Assembly (NCBI RefSeq): GCF_900116295.1
Contig: NZ_FPAF01000002.1
Coordinates: 350,592 to 414,591 of the forward strand
Source: Bacillus sp. 103mf
GTDB taxonomy: Bacteria; Bacillota; Bacilli; Bacillales; Bacillaceae_G
Length of the DNA: 64,000 nt
Direction of reading: 5' to 3'
Of the stretch, positions 44,989 to 54,421 are shown piece by piece. Position 1 is the stretch's first letter, and each line of letters begins with the position of its first letter. A program made the position numbers and the translations under genes. Below the pieces are notes generated by a model. That model searched no databases, was not told the origin of the DNA, and was given only the letters and a program-made list of their open reading frames with translations.

Positions 44989-45927
44989 CTATTCTACTTT
45001 CTCTAATTCACTACCAAGAAACTTCGCAATCTCTAACATACCGTATTTCCCAACAACTGCTTCAGCGTCAGCATTGTAGTTTGTATTTGTATTAATGTCA
45101 TACGTAAAAATTTCACCATCTGCATTTCGAATGAACTCAATTCCAGCAATGGCGATATCATTCGCAGCTAAAACAGTCTCATATTTTTGAATGATTGGGT
45201 CATTAAAGCCCTCAATAATTTGAAACTTCGGTTTTTCCGGCGCTTTCTCTCCAACTGGGCAGAACAGATCGCCAATTTGACAAGCATCAGCTGGGCATAA
45301 TTCAAATCCTTTCGATGTATCAACTTGAACTGCATATACAAATTTCCCGCCTACAAACTCACAACGTGTAATGTAAGGCTCAGGAGATTGAATGTATTCT
45401 TGAATTAATGTAATACCATCTACTGGCTCTTCAAATGCTGCACTTTCTACGTATTCTTGCAGTGAAGCAGCAGACTGAAACAGTTGAACGCCTAGTCCTT
45501 TTCCAGCGCGGTTATGCTTCGTAATGAATGGACGTCCTTCAAATTGCGCTGCTGCTTCTATAATATGTTCCTTACCAACAGCGGCAATTGTCTTCGGTGT
45601 CTGAATTCCTTGTGCATGCAGCGCCATATATTGCGCAACTTTACTTACTTCCATCTGTAGTGCTCTGCTTCCGTTGAACACTTTTCGGTTATGTCTCTCT
45701 AACCAAGAAAGGACAGCCCCTGTAAATTCCGGTGCAAAGCGATGATTTCTTGTATGAGAAGAAGCGCTCATCCGGTTATAAAATACGCCGCTCGGCGGTA
45801 CAGACGAAAGATCAACATTCCCTTTGTCTAAATGCCATTCTTCATAAGGAAGACCGAGTTCTTCCAATCTTTTCGTTAGATGTCTTGTCCACTCTGTGTT
45901 TTCATGAATAACGTGAATCTTCTTCAA
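44989..45927 (-). CDS. ATP-grasp (RimK-like) ligase
   Basis: 312 residues from TTG 45927 (RBS GAAGG). ATP-grasp signatures: FITKHNRAGKGLGVQLFQ (phosphate loop), LIQEYIQSPEPYITRCEF and IEFIRNADGEIFTYDINTNT with the metal-binding Asp-x-Asn. RimK-like enzymes join an amino acid to a carboxylate on a peptide or metabolite; substrate unknown. A long AT-rich inverted repeat lies about 45-85 bp upstream of the start. Confidence 0.85.
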   Translation of the reverse strand: MKKIHVIHENTEWTRHLTKRLEELGLPYEEWHLDKGNVDLSSVPPSGVFYNRMSASSHTRNHRFAPEFTGAVLSWLERHNRKVFNGSRALQMEVSKVAQYMALHAQGIQTPKTIAAVGKEHIIEAAAQFEGRPFITKHNRAGKGLGVQLFQSAASLQEYVESAAFEEPVDGITLIQEYIQSPEPYITRCEFVGGKFVYAVQVDTSKGFELCPADACQIGDLFCPVGEKAPEKPKFQIIEGFNDPIIQKYETVLAANDIAIAGIEFIRNADGEIFTYDINTNTNYNADAEAVVGKYGMLEIAKFLGSELEKVE

Positions 45928-45970
45928 GGGAATACCTTCTTTCTAAATTGTGATTATATTCATTATACTC

Positions 45971-46014
45971 TTTTTATTAATCTGTAAAATACTAATTTTA
46001 CAGATTAATAAAAA
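45971..46014 (-). promoter_or_regulatory. 20-bp inverted repeat upstream of the ATP-grasp gene
   Basis: Arms 45971-45990 and 45995-46014 are perfect reverse complements around ACTA, core AATCTGTAAAAT. Could be an operator of the ATP-grasp gene or an additional hairpin behind cysA. Confidence 0.5.
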
Positions 46015-46046
46015 AACGAAAGACGACACGAAGCGCCTTTCGTTTT
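46013..46046 (-). terminator. Terminator of cysA
   Basis: AAAACGAAAG ... CTTTCGTTTT stem 5 bp after the cysA stop on the minus strand, with flanking A/T runs. Confidence 0.75.
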
Positions 46047-46050
46047 CTTA

Positions 46051-47124
46051 CTAAATAACAAAGTCCTCTGGTATAAACACCTTCACTTCTTTCAGATGTG
46101 CATATACAACTTCCCCTGTTCGAATCTTAAGCTGCTCAAATTGCTCTTTGCTCACTTCTGCTTCTAAATATTCATCTACTCCATCACGTTTTAATTCAAT
46201 ATATACAACAGGACCGACAGCGTGTGTGTAGATAACTTTTGCTGGGATGGCATCGACGCTTTGCTTTGTTCGGGTAATAGATAGATGATGAGGCCGCACA
46301 TATGCAACAGCGTCAGCATCGGAAATATGCACATGCTCCGGTGCTTCTAATTCAATAGAACCTAAATTCAATTTCCCTTTCCGAACACGACCGTGAAATA
46401 AATTTACATTTCCTAAAAAATCATATACAAATGGGCTAGCTGGATTATCGTACACTTCTTCTGGCGTTCCCATTTGTTCAATGCGCCCTTCGTTCATGAC
46501 AACGATGCGATCCGCAACATCCAACGCTTCTTCTTGATCATGCGTTACAAACACACTCGTAATTTGAAACTCATCATGTAGTTTCCTGAGCCATCTTCGC
46601 AATTCTTTACGCACCTTTGCGTCTAATGCACCAAATGGTTCATCAAGCAACAAAATTTTCGGTTCAACTGCTAAAGCCCTCGCTAACGCAATCCGTTGTC
46701 TTTGTCCTCCAGATAACTGCGCGGGATAACGCGCCGCAAAACCATCCATCTTCACAAGTCTTAATAACTCAAGCACCTTTTCTTCTATTTCTGCTGCGGA
46801 CGGTCTTAGTTTCTTTTTGCGCACTTTTAATCCAAATGCTACATTTTCAAATACATTCATATGTTTAAAAAGGGCATAATGCTGAAACACAAAACCAACT
46901 TGCCGATTTTTCACATGAATATCCGTTAAATCTTCTCCGTCGAATAAGATCGCACCTTGATCCGCTTGTTCTAACCCCGCAATAATTCGTAATAACGTCG
47001 TTTTCCCAGAACCAGATGGACCTAACAGCGCAACGAGTTCCCCTTTCGGAATTTCTAGATTAATTTGCTGCAGAGCTTGAAACGTACCGTATTGTTTCCA
47101 TACATTCTGAATTTGAATACTCAT
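46051..47124 (-). CDS. cysA: Sulfate/thiosulfate ABC transporter ATP-binding protein
   Basis: 357 residues from ATG 47124, which follows AAAGGAAGG inside the end of cysW. Walker [14 protein letters not shown]-loop VFQHYALF, signature [15 protein letters not shown] and Walker [13 protein letters not shown] are complete, with a C-terminal TOBE-like regulatory part. Energises sulfate uptake with CysT/CysW/Sbp. Last gene of the operon. Confidence 0.95.
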   Translation of the reverse strand: MSIQIQNVWKQYGTFQALQQINLEIPKGELVALLGPSGSGKTTLLRIIAGLEQADQGAILFDGEDLTDIHVKNRQVGFVFQHYALFKHMNVFENVAFGLKVRKKKLRPSAAEIEEKVLELLRLVKMDGFAARYPAQLSGGQRQRIALARALAVEPKILLLDEPFGALDAKVRKELRRWLRKLHDEFQITSVFVTHDQEEALDVADRIVVMNEGRIEQMGTPEEVYDNPASPFVYDFLGNVNLFHGRVRKGKLNLGSIELEAPEHVHISDADAVAYVRPHHLSITRTKQSVDAIPAKVIYTHAVGPVVYIELKRDGVDEYLEAEVSKEQFEQLKIRTGEVVYAHLKEVKVFIPEDFVI

Positions 47125-47125
47125 C

Positions 47126-47986
47126 CTATTGCCTTCCTTTCCATTCAATCCAGTTCTTTATAATTAACGTAACGATCGCCAGCAATGACATTAATGACGC
47201 AACCGCAAATGCAGCAGAAAATTGATATTCATTATATAAAATTTCAATATGAAGCGGCATTGTATTCGTAACGCCTCGCACATGCCCCGATACAACAGAA
47301 ACCGCTCCAAACTCTCCAATCGCACGGGCATTACATAAAATCATGCCATAGAGTAACCCCCATTTTATATTAGGCAGCGTAACACGAAAGAACATGTTCC
47401 AGCCGCTTGCTCCTAGTGATAAAGCCGCTTCTTCTTCACTTGTTCCTTGCGCCTCCATAACGGGAATCAATTCACGTGCTACAAAAGGGAATGTGACAAA
47501 CACAGTGGCAATTACAATACCGGGCACTGAAAAAATAAGCCGCACGCCATGCTCCATGAGCCACGCCCCTAATTCACCGCGAGGCGTAAATAGTAATACA
47601 AAAACTAACCCGGCAATAACCGGCGAAACTGCAAAGGGCAGTTCAATGAGTGATAAAAGAAATTGTTTCCCTCTAAAGCGAAATTTTGTAATCAGCCACG
47701 CTGCCGCCACGCCAAATATCGTATTAAGTGGGACAACAATGAGAGCAACGATAATTGTTAGACGAATCGCAGAAACCGCCTCACTATCTGTAATAGCGGC
47801 AATATACACATTCATTCCACGCTCAAATGCCTTCATAAAAATCGTCGCTAACGGCAACAAAAGAAATACAGATAAATAGATAACAGTGACCGCAATGAAA
47901 ATAATGCGAATCACTTTCGATTCTGTCGTGACTACTGGTGTCTGCACTGTTTTTGGCTTAATTGGTTTCACGAATGACGGTTCCAT
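47126..47986 (-). CDS. cysW: Sulfate ABC transporter permease CysW
   Basis: 286 residues, six membrane helices, and the EAA loop [20 protein letters not shown] that contacts Cys[21 protein letters not shown] near the end is typical of CysW. Lies 15 bp after cysT and 1 bp before the cysA start. Confidence 0.94.
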   Translation of the reverse strand: MEPSFVKPIKPKTVQTPVVTTESKVIRIIFIAVTVIYLSVFLLLPLATIFMKAFERGMNVYIAAITDSEAVSAIRLTIIVALIVVPLNTIFGVAAAWLITKFRFRGKQFLLSLIELPFAVSPVIAGLVFVLLFTPRGELGAWLMEHGVRLIFSVPGIVIATVFVTFPFVARELIPVMEAQGTSEEEAALSLGASGWNMFFRVTLPNIKWGLLYGMILCNARAIGEFGAVSVVSGHVRGVTNTMPLHIEILYNEYQFSAAFAVASLMSLLAIVTLIIKNWIEWKGRQ

Positions 47987-48001
47987 CCTTTTCTCCCCTT
48001 T

Positions 48002-48838
48002 CTATTCATTTTGCAATCCACGTTTTTGACTCCAGCTCTGAATGAGATTAATAGTGAACAAGAAGAAAAGAGAGACAACCAGCATGACCGCTGCCACAGC
48101 CGTCGCACCTGCATAATCGTATTGTTCAAGTTTCGTCATAATCATCAGCGGAGCAATTTCTGTTTTAAGCGGCATATTTCCAGCAATAAAAACAACAGAT
48201 CCGTATTCCCCTAGCGCTCTTGAAAAAGCTAGCGAAAATCCCGCTAATAAAGCTGGTAAAATTTCCGGAAAAACAACCTTCCAAAATACTTGTAAACGTG
48301 ATGCTCCTAAACTAGCTGCTGCTTCTTCCACTTCCTTCTCCATATTTTGCAAGACAGGCTGCACCATACGTACAACGAAGGGCAATCCAATAAAAGTTAA
48401 AGCAACAATAATCCCAAGTGGCGTAAAAGCTATTTTTATATGAAACACATCAAAAATTTTTCCAATCCAGCCGTTTTGAGAATACAAAGTTGTAAGCGTA
48501 ATACCCGCAACCGCAGTCGGCAAAGCAAAAGGCAAATCAATTAACCCATCAAGCAGCTGCTTTCCTGGGAACGAGTAACGAACAAGTACCCAGGAGATTA
48601 ATAAGCCAAAACAAACATTTACAAGCGCCGCTGCCAGTGAAGTTGTAAAACTAATTTGATAAGAATGCAATACTCTTTCACTTGTAATCACTTGAAAGAA
48701 TTTGCTCCATCCTAACTGGGAAGTTTGGATAAACACGATAGATAATGGGATTAAGACAAATAAGCTTACATATAACATCGTAAATCCAAAAGAAAGTCCA
48801 AACCCGGGTAAAATTTTCTTCCTACTCTTCTTCCTCAT
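48002..48838 (-). CDS. cysT: Sulfate ABC transporter permease CysT
   Basis: 278 residues, six membrane helices, EAA loop EAAASLGASRLQVFWKVVFP and GEYGSVVFIAGNMPLKTEIA, the CysT/CysU pattern. RBS GAGGTGAAAGAG precedes ATG 48838. Separated from sbp by a bcr1-type element, so the element is probably transcribed within the operon. Confidence 0.94.
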   Translation of the reverse strand: MRKKSRKKILPGFGLSFGFTMLYVSLFVLIPLSIVFIQTSQLGWSKFFQVITSERVLHSYQISFTTSLAAALVNVCFGLLISWVLVRYSFPGKQLLDGLIDLPFALPTAVAGITLTTLYSQNGWIGKIFDVFHIKIAFTPLGIIVALTFIGLPFVVRMVQPVLQNMEKEVEEAAASLGASRLQVFWKVVFPEILPALLAGFSLAFSRALGEYGSVVFIAGNMPLKTEIAPLMIMTKLEQYDYAGATAVAAVMLVVSLFFLFTINLIQSWSQKRGLQNE

Positions 48839-48869
48839 ACTCTTTCACCTCATTACATCATCTGCTTCG

Positions 48870-49023
48870 ATTATCCCGCTACTAACGAGCAGTAAGACTC
48901 CCACCTCCAGATTCAGAGAAAGCAAAGAAGATAGGTGGGAGATAACTGCCCGTAAGAGCCCGATTGGGAGGGCTTTCCATCAGTGGGGGATAAAGCCCCC
49001 CACTGATGGAAGTTTCACTTTAT
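48870..49023 (-). repeat. bcr1-type element I between sbp and cysT
   Basis: Reverse copy from ATTAT (48870-48874) to TTTAT (49019-49023): CCCGCTACTAACGAGCAG, TCCCACCTCC ... GGTGGGAG, CCCGATTGGGAGGG, hairpin ccatcagtggggg / ccccccactgatgg. The sbp stop codon (49020-49022) is inside the terminal pentamer. Confidence 0.87.
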
Positions 49024-50060
49024 TTTTGGTAGATTTTATCAAAGACACCGCCATCATTGAAATGCGTATCTTGCGCTTTTTTCCACCCTCCAAACACTTC
49101 ATCAACTGTAAACAATTGTACTTTTGGGAACTGCTGGGCATATTTTTCAGCTACCTTTTGATCGCGAGGACGGTAAAAGTTTTTCGCAGCAATCTCCTGC
49201 CCTTTCTCTGTATATAAATACTCGAGATATGCCTCAGCTATTTTACGCGTTCCCTTTTTATCGACAACTTTATCCACGACAGCTACTGGAGGTTCAGCAA
49301 GAATACTGATCGATGGTGTAACAATTTCAAACTTGTCTTTCCCCAGCTCTTTTTGTGATAATAATGCCTCATTTTCCCAAGCAATGAGAACATCACCAAT
49401 CCCTTTCTCTACAAAAGTCGTCATTGCCCCGCGTGCTCCTGAGTCTAGCACTTCTACATTTTTATATAGCCGACTTACAAATTCTTTTGCCTTTTCTTCA
49501 CTATTATTATTTTTTTTCAAAGCGTATCCCCATGCACCTAAATAGTTCCAGCGAGCTCCTCCCGATGTTTTCGGATTTGGAGTAATAACAGAGACCCCTT
49601 TTCTCGTTAAATCATCCCAATCTTTAATTTTTTTCGGATTCCCTTTTCGCACAAGAAATACAATCGTCGATGTGTAAGGAGTCGAGTTGTTAGACAAACG
49701 TTTCTGCCACTCTTCCGGTAACAGTTTCTTCTTACTAATGGCGTCAATATCATATGCTAATGCAAGGGTCACAACATCTGCTTCTAGTCCATCAATGACC
49801 GAGCGCGCCTGACTGCCTGATCCTCCGTGAGATTGCTTCACAGTAACCGTTTGACCACTTTTTTCTTTCCAATATGTAGCGAAATCCTTGTTGAAATCTT
49901 GATACAATTCCCGGGTTGGATCATACGATACATTTAAAAGTTCAATAGACTTCCCTGATTCCGACTTACTAGTAGATGTCGTCGATGCACACCCTGAAAA
50001 CAGAAGCAACGTCGACAACAGCACGCCAGCTCTAATTGATGTTTTCCCCCGCAACTTCAT
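49020..50060 (-). CDS. sbp: Sulfate-binding lipoprotein
   Basis: 346 residues. Lipobox LLFSGC (Cys about residue 24) and periplasmic-binding-protein motifs [36 protein letters not shown] and [16 protein letters not shown], characteristic of Sbp. Delivers sulfate to CysTWA at the membrane surface. Its start is only about 15 bases from the composite bcr1-J, so its promoter lies inside or beyond that element. Confidence 0.95.
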   Translation of the reverse strand: MKLRGKTSIRAGVLLSTLLLFSGCASTTSTSKSESGKSIELLNVSYDPTRELYQDFNKDFATYWKEKSGQTVTVKQSHGGSGSQARSVIDGLEADVVTLALAYDIDAISKKKLLPEEWQKRLSNNSTPYTSTIVFLVRKGNPKKIKDWDDLTRKGVSVITPNPKTSGGARWNYLGAWGYALKKNNNSEEKAKEFVSRLYKNVEVLDSGARGAMTTFVEKGIGDVLIAWENEALLSQKELGKDKFEIVTPSISILAEPPVAVVDKVVDKKGTRKIAEAYLEYLYTEKGQEIAAKNFYRPRDQKVAEKYAQQFPKVQLFTVDEVFGGWKKAQDTHFNDGGVFDKIYQK

Positions 50061-50086
50061 CTATATCCCCCCTTGTTTTATCCCAC

Positions 50087-50349
50087 TATTCGTGGACAGT
50101 AAGACCCCACCTCAAGATTGAGAGAATCGTTGGCCAGTTCCAGTGGCTAGAATGTTCGGTGGCTTCGCTCCTTCCTACGAGGTAAAAAACACCTCTACGT
50201 CAGAAGCTCCATCCCCCTCGCATTCCGGACGAGCCACTTCCGCTTTTCTAAAGAAGATAGGTGGGGAATAACTGTCCGTAAAAGCCCGATTCGACGGGCT
50301 AACCATCAGTGGGGGATGAAGCTCCCCACTGATGGAAGTTTCACTTTAT
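50087..50349 (-). repeat. bcr1-type element J carrying a nested N element
   Basis: Reverse copy with perfect TTTAT ends (50087-50091, 50345-50349). The N element (50131-50249) sits between GAGAGAATCG and AAAGAAGATAGG, the same internal site as in bcr1-G. Confidence 0.87.
50131..50249 (-). repeat. N-family element inside bcr1-J
   Basis: Reverse of the consensus: TTGGCCAGTTCCAGTGGCTA ... GGTGGCTTCGCTCC ... GAGCCACTTCCGCTTTTCT. 119 bp, as in bcr1-G. Confidence 0.78.
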
Positions 50350-50354
50350 ACAAT

Positions 50355-50402
50355 AGAAAAAGGCACACAAACCTTTCACAAAGTGAATGTTGTGCGCCTT
50401 CA
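50355..50402 (-). terminator. Terminator of the GNAT gene
   Basis: AAGGCGCACAAC ... GTTTGTGTGCCTT stem followed by TTTCTATT on the minus strand. The 120 bp between it and the gene hold nothing recognisable. Confidence 0.6.
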
Positions 50403-50525
50403 GTTTCTCTGATTAGCTTTTATTATTCCATTTTTCAATTATTTCTCTTTATTCTAAATACACAATTCCGATATGTCAACTAAGAAATTAAACAATTTTC
50501 ACACGAAAGGGAGACCAAAGTAAAA

Positions 50526-51086
50526 CTAACCAATTAAAGATTGTTCCCACTCTGTTCGTAAAATCCCCATTTTAATCGCATCAAAATATTTACCATCTAC
50601 CATTCTTGCTTCTCTTATTCTTGCTTCTTCTTTCATCCCCAATTTTTCTGCAACTTTCATCATTCTTACATTTCCTGACCAAGTTGACATCCCTAATCGA
50701 TGCAATTCAGTAGATTTGAATAGGAAATCAATCCAAAGTTTATAAGCCTCAGTACCATATCCACCATTCCAGTAATTTCTATCATAAATAACGATACCGG
50801 TTTCTAACCAATTCGTATTTTTATCTACCCAATAAGCACCTACTGTTCCAATTAATTTATCTTCAGCCAAAATAACTAGTGTACTAGGCACATTAGGAAT
50901 AATTTGCGGGTCTTTCTCCCAACTTTTTAGAAATTCTTCTTTTGTTAATTTAGGTTCAGGTATATAAGGACCATTCCATTTCTTCGCTTCTTGTTCCTTC
51001 TCTTCATATTTCCAATAGTATAATTCATCAAGATCTTGGTGCGTTGCTTCTTTCAATACAATTTTTTGTCCAACAATTTTAATCAT
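50526..51086 (-). CDS. GNAT-family N-acetyltransferase
   Basis: 186 residues, RimJ/RimL-type: YWKYEEKEQEAKKWNGPYIP, LVILAEDKLIGTVGAYW, WNGGYGTEAYKLWIDFLF (acetyl-CoA loop as GGYGTEA), RLGMSTWSGNVRMMKVAEKL and DAIKMGILRTEW. Substrate unknown; single gene. RBS TAGGAGGAAACTG precedes ATG 51086. Confidence 0.9.
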   Translation of the reverse strand: MIKIVGQKIVLKEATHQDLDELYYWKYEEKEQEAKKWNGPYIPEPKLTKEEFLKSWEKDPQIIPNVPSTLVILAEDKLIGTVGAYWVDKNTNWLETGIVIYDRNYWNGGYGTEAYKLWIDFLFKSTELHRLGMSTWSGNVRMMKVAEKLGMKEEARIREARMVDGKYFDAIKMGILRTEWEQSLIG

Positions 51087-51148
51087 AATAAGTCAGTTTC
51101 CTCCTAAGCATCTATCTCATTACATATATTAATTTTATCATAAAATTC

Positions 51149-51322
51149 AAAACGCCTTTCTTTTTAGGGGCGAACGAGAGCATCTGGCCGTGCATAGAAG
51201 CGGTCAGGGCTCTTTCCTGCCACATGCGAGGTTTAAAATAAAAGGAGCAAGCAAGTACAGGTCATGTTGTATTCTGCATAGCAGCAATTTATGTGTCGGG
51301 AAATTAAAATGGACTTATATAT
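51149..51322 (+). repeat. L-family repeat 5
   Basis: CGCCTTTCTTTTTAGGGGCG, GAGAGCATCTGGCCGTGCAT, AGAAGCGGTCAGGGC, CTGCATAGCAGCAATTTATG, AAATTAAAATGGACTTATAT. Left terminal repeat not recognisable. Confidence 0.78.
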
Positions 51323-51383
51323 GCTGCTCTGTTAGCATAAAAAAAGAAATGAAAACAACCTTATTATCCGTGAACAAATAGGA

Positions 51384-52082
51384 CTACGTATGCTTTTTCA
51401 CCCAATCACGAATAAATTGCTGTTCATCTGAAGTAAAAGCAAAATCTCCATAACGGATTTTTTCGTACAATCCTACTATTTCATATGAACAACCAATACG
51501 TGTAAACCACTGTTGGATCGTTTCATAGGAGCGTCTTTGTTTAGCCCTCGGTAGCTGTCGTTCCCACTTCACCAATTCAGCGCGTATAGGATGATGAGGT
51601 AACAAATCACTTTTTATCTCTGCCGAATGGAGTGGAGCTGGTTGGGTAAAAGGCTTCTTCTCATCTATCGCATCTTGTCGCAATTGCTTTTTGTTTTTTC
51701 TAGATCGATAAATACGCCAAATAGTGATTAATATAATAATCGTTATACAGATAAAGATTATTATATTTCGTATGTCAGAAGTTTTTCCTGGCTGTAAGTT
51801 AGGAATGAGCGTACCTTTTGCCCCTTGATATACTTTGTCTTCAAACCAGCGACCATGTCTGCTGGGATCATCTGTTTCATCACCCACACTAGAAGTTTTA
51901 TAAGGTTTCCCTTCACCATCCACCCAATCTGTAAATCCCTCTACAATGTCAATGCTATTACTCTTCATCGCTTCCTGCATTTTTTCTCGTGAATATAGGG
52001 CTCCTTGTGATAACATACATGCTGCAATGATCGTAATACAGACGAAAATCAAACGAAACCTAGTAGCTCCCCACTTGTTCAT
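51384..52082 (-). CDS. Membrane protein with DUF4129-like C terminus
   Basis: 232 residues: N-terminal helix (11-27), extracytoplasmic part of about 85 residues (DIVEGFTDWVDGEGKPYKTS), second helix (about 108-124, IIIFICITIIILITIWRIY) and a cytoplasmic domain ending TIQQWFTRIGCSYEIVGLYE, KIRYGDFAFTSDEQ. The C terminus resembles DUF4129 domains found beside transglutaminase-like proteins; the match is tentative. Function unknown. Confidence 0.65.
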   Translation of the reverse strand: MNKWGATRFRLIFVCITIIAACMLSQGALYSREKMQEAMKSNSIDIVEGFTDWVDGEGKPYKTSSVGDETDDPSRHGRWFEDKVYQGAKGTLIPNLQPGKTSDIRNIIIFICITIIILITIWRIYRSRKNKKQLRQDAIDEKKPFTQPAPLHSAEIKSDLLPHHPIRAELVKWERQLPRAKQRRSYETIQQWFTRIGCSYEIVGLYEKIRYGDFAFTSDEQQFIRDWVKKHT

Positions 52083-52321
52083 ATGGTCTCCTTTCTGTTT
52101 TCAAATTTAGAGCCAGCTTGTTCATTGCTATAAATTAAAATATATTCAATTTTTTGTAAAATGTAAATGCATTTTGGCATTACATATAAATACTACTAAT
52201 AGTAATTTCTTAGGTAAGAATTTTGTACAAAATTCAATTTGATTTACAGTACTTTGCAACAAAACCATATTCTTAATAAAATAAATTTTAAAATTTAATT
52301 ATATGATTGGAGAGATAAATC

Positions 52322-52711
52322 ATTAAAAAATTTATAGTATCTTTTCTTTATTCTTTAAGTAGCTTGATTGTTTCAATGAATCTGTTCGGACTGATTATGT
52401 CCCCAAGTAAGATAGAATGGCAGGATCTTTTAGGTTTTTCCATTCTACTAATAATTTATGGAGCACCCATCATATTAACAGGGTGTATAATTGGTGAATT
52501 ATTATATAGATACTATATAGTTCCTAAATCTTTATCTTTCAAACTAGCTGTAGTTATATATGCTCTATTAGGTAGTATCGTAATGGTATTAATTAAAATT
52601 TTTCTTGGTGGAGTTCCCAAAAATATTAATGAATTGTTCGATTTACAATTTATGATTTTTCCAACTATTTGTTCTATCGCTTTTTTTATAAAAAGAAATA
52701 CATACAAATAA
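52322..52711 (+). CDS. Small membrane protein with apparent ATT start
   Basis: About 129 residues with four hydrophobic segments. The ribosome binding site TTGGAGAG (52307-52314) is 7 bases from ATT 52322, which opens IKKFIVSFLYSLSSLIVSMN; the next standard starts are TTG 52364 and ATG 52376, both without a binding site and both within helix 1. An ATG-to-ATT change is likely, so expression may be reduced or lost. Architecture resembles the protein at 28247. Confidence 0.55.
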   Translation: MKKFIVSFLYSLSSLIVSMNLFGLIMSPSKIEWQDLLGFSILLIIYGAPIILTGCIIGELLYRYYIVPKSLSFKLAVVIYALLGSIVMVLIKIFLGGVPKNINELFDLQFMIFPTICSIAFFIKRNTYK

Positions 52712-52746
52712 AAAACAGCTGTTCACAATTGAACTGCTGTTTTTTC
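52711..52746. terminator. Bidirectional terminator
   Basis: Stem of about 14 bp with one T-T mismatch (AAAAACAGC.GTTC / GAAC.GCTGTTTTT), loop ACAATT, between convergent genes. Confidence 0.8.
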
Positions 52747-52753
52747 ATTCCCC

Positions 52754-54286
52754 TTATACTTGCAGCGCCTTCTCTTTTAACGCTCTTCTTAAAATCTTTC
52801 CTGTCGTGTTTTTCGGAAGTTCTTCTAAAAACTCAATGCTGCTTGGTATTTTATATTTCGCAAGGTGAAGCGCGCAATACGCCATTAGTTCTTCTACTGT
52901 CACATTTGTCGTTTTCGGTACGACGTATGCTTTAACCGCCTCGCCTAATTTTTCATCTGGAACTCCGATTACAACTACTTCCGCAATCGCTTCGTGCATA
53001 TATAACACTTCTTCTACTTCACGCGGGTAGACGTTATAACCGCCAACAAGGACGATATCTTTTTTCCGGTCTACAATGTAAAAATAACCTTCTTCATCCA
53101 TTTTTGCTAAGTCGCCTGTGTAAAGCCAACCATCTCGAAGTGTTGCGGCTGTGTCTTCTGGCGCTTTGTAATAGCCCTTCATTACATTCGGGCCGCGAAC
53201 GATTAATTCTCCCACTTCTCCAACTTGTACTTCATCGCCTAACTCATTGACAACTTTGTTTTCCACATTCAAAATGTTTGTTCCAATCGATCCTGGTTTA
53301 CGTGGACGATCAAGCGGATTAAAACAAGTGACAGGTGATGCCTCTGATAAACCGTACCCTTCTGAAACAATAGCATGGAATCGTTTTTCAAAGTTTTTAA
53401 GAAGGGCAACAGGCATAGATGCACCACCAGAAATACAAAAACGAAGTGTCTGAACATCTTCGGCACTTGCGTCCTCATGTAAATATAAATAATTGTACAT
53501 CGTTGGTACGCCAGCAAATATCGTAGCTTCGTATGTACGGCAAATACGGAATACTTCTTTCGGGCTAAACTTCGGTAACATTAAAATCGTGGCGCCGTTT
53601 ACAATTGGCGCATTGACAGCAACCGTTAAACAAAATACATGGAACATCGGCAGCGCTGCAATTACACGGTCATGCTCTGAGTACTGTAAATACGAAGCAA
53701 CATCGTTCGCATTACTATATAAATTTTTGTGCGTTAACATCGCACCTTTTGGCTTTCCTGTCGTTCCTGATGTATATAAAATAACGGCAACGTCTTCTTC
53801 TTGTATATCTGGACCTTGATAAGCGAGGTCCCCGCTCGCCACTAAATTCGTAAACGTTTTCAAATTTTCGGTTTCTTGATGAGTTGAATCTGCTGAGGTT
53901 TCACAAATAATGATATTTTCAATAGAAGGAAGTCTAGATGTAAGTGATTGCATAACTGGTAGAAGGATGTCTAGTGTGATGATTGCTTTAACGTCTCCAT
54001 TTTGTAAAATGTAATATAATTCATCTGGTGTATAAATCGGATTGACTGGAATAACTGTTGCCCCGGCACGCATCGCTCCGTATAAACCGATTAAAAAGTG
54101 CGGCGAATTCCCAACAATTAATGCGACATTGTCCCCTTTTCCAATGCCCATTTTTGCTAAATTACTAGAAAACTTTATGACCATTCCGTTAAATTGGTCA
54201 TAAGATACCGACTGATCCTGAAAAATATAAGCCGGCTTGTCTCCTTTCTTTTTCACCGTTTCGGCTAATCTTTGAACGAGATTCAC
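52754..54286 (-). CDS. lcfB: Long-chain fatty-acid--CoA ligase (LcfB-like)
   Basis: 510 residues, ANL superfamily: P-loop LYTSGTTGKPKGAMLTH, FEKRFHAIVSEGYGLSEASP, WLYTGDLAKMDEEGYFYIVD, KDIVLVGGYNVYP and catalytic Lys in KNTTGKILRRAL. Activates fatty acids for beta-oxidation or lipid recycling. Gene order with lplJ, yhfI and yhfH matches B. subtilis lcfB (yhfL). Confidence 0.92.
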   Translation of the reverse strand: MNLVQRLAETVKKKGDKPAYIFQDQSVSYDQFNGMVIKFSSNLAKMGIGKGDNVALIVGNSPHFLIGLYGAMRAGATVIPVNPIYTPDELYYILQNGDVKAIITLDILLPVMQSLTSRLPSIENIIICETSADSTHQETENLKTFTNLVASGDLAYQGPDIQEEDVAVILYTSGTTGKPKGAMLTHKNLYSNANDVASYLQYSEHDRVIAALPMFHVFCLTVAVNAPIVNGATILMLPKFSPKEVFRICRTYEATIFAGVPTMYNYLYLHEDASAEDVQTLRFCISGGASMPVALLKNFEKRFHAIVSEGYGLSEASPVTCFNPLDRPRKPGSIGTNILNVENKVVNELGDEVQVGEVGELIVRGPNVMKGYYKAPEDTAATLRDGWLYTGDLAKMDEEGYFYIVDRKKDIVLVGGYNVYPREVEEVLYMHEAIAEVVVIGVPDEKLGEAVKAYVVPKTTNVTVEELMAYCALHLAKYKIPSSIEFLEELPKNTTGKILRRALKEKALQV

Positions 54287-54380
54287 AAAATCCCCACCTT
54301 ATGTAAAATTTAAAAAATTCTAAATACATTATATTAAAAGAAAATTGCCAGTGCAAGTTACATTTCATAAAACATATATA

Positions 54381-54415
54381 AAAAAACAACCACACGTAAG
54401 ATATGGTTGTTTTTT
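54381..54415 (-). terminator. Terminator of lplJ
   Basis: 12-bp perfect arms 54381-54392 and 54404-54415 with A/T runs. Confidence 0.85.
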
Positions 54416-54421
54416 AAATGG

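Noticed and set aside
50061-50525. SAM riboswitch or T-box before sbp
   Set aside because: The region is filled by composite bcr1-J and a terminator; no S-box or T-box core is visible.
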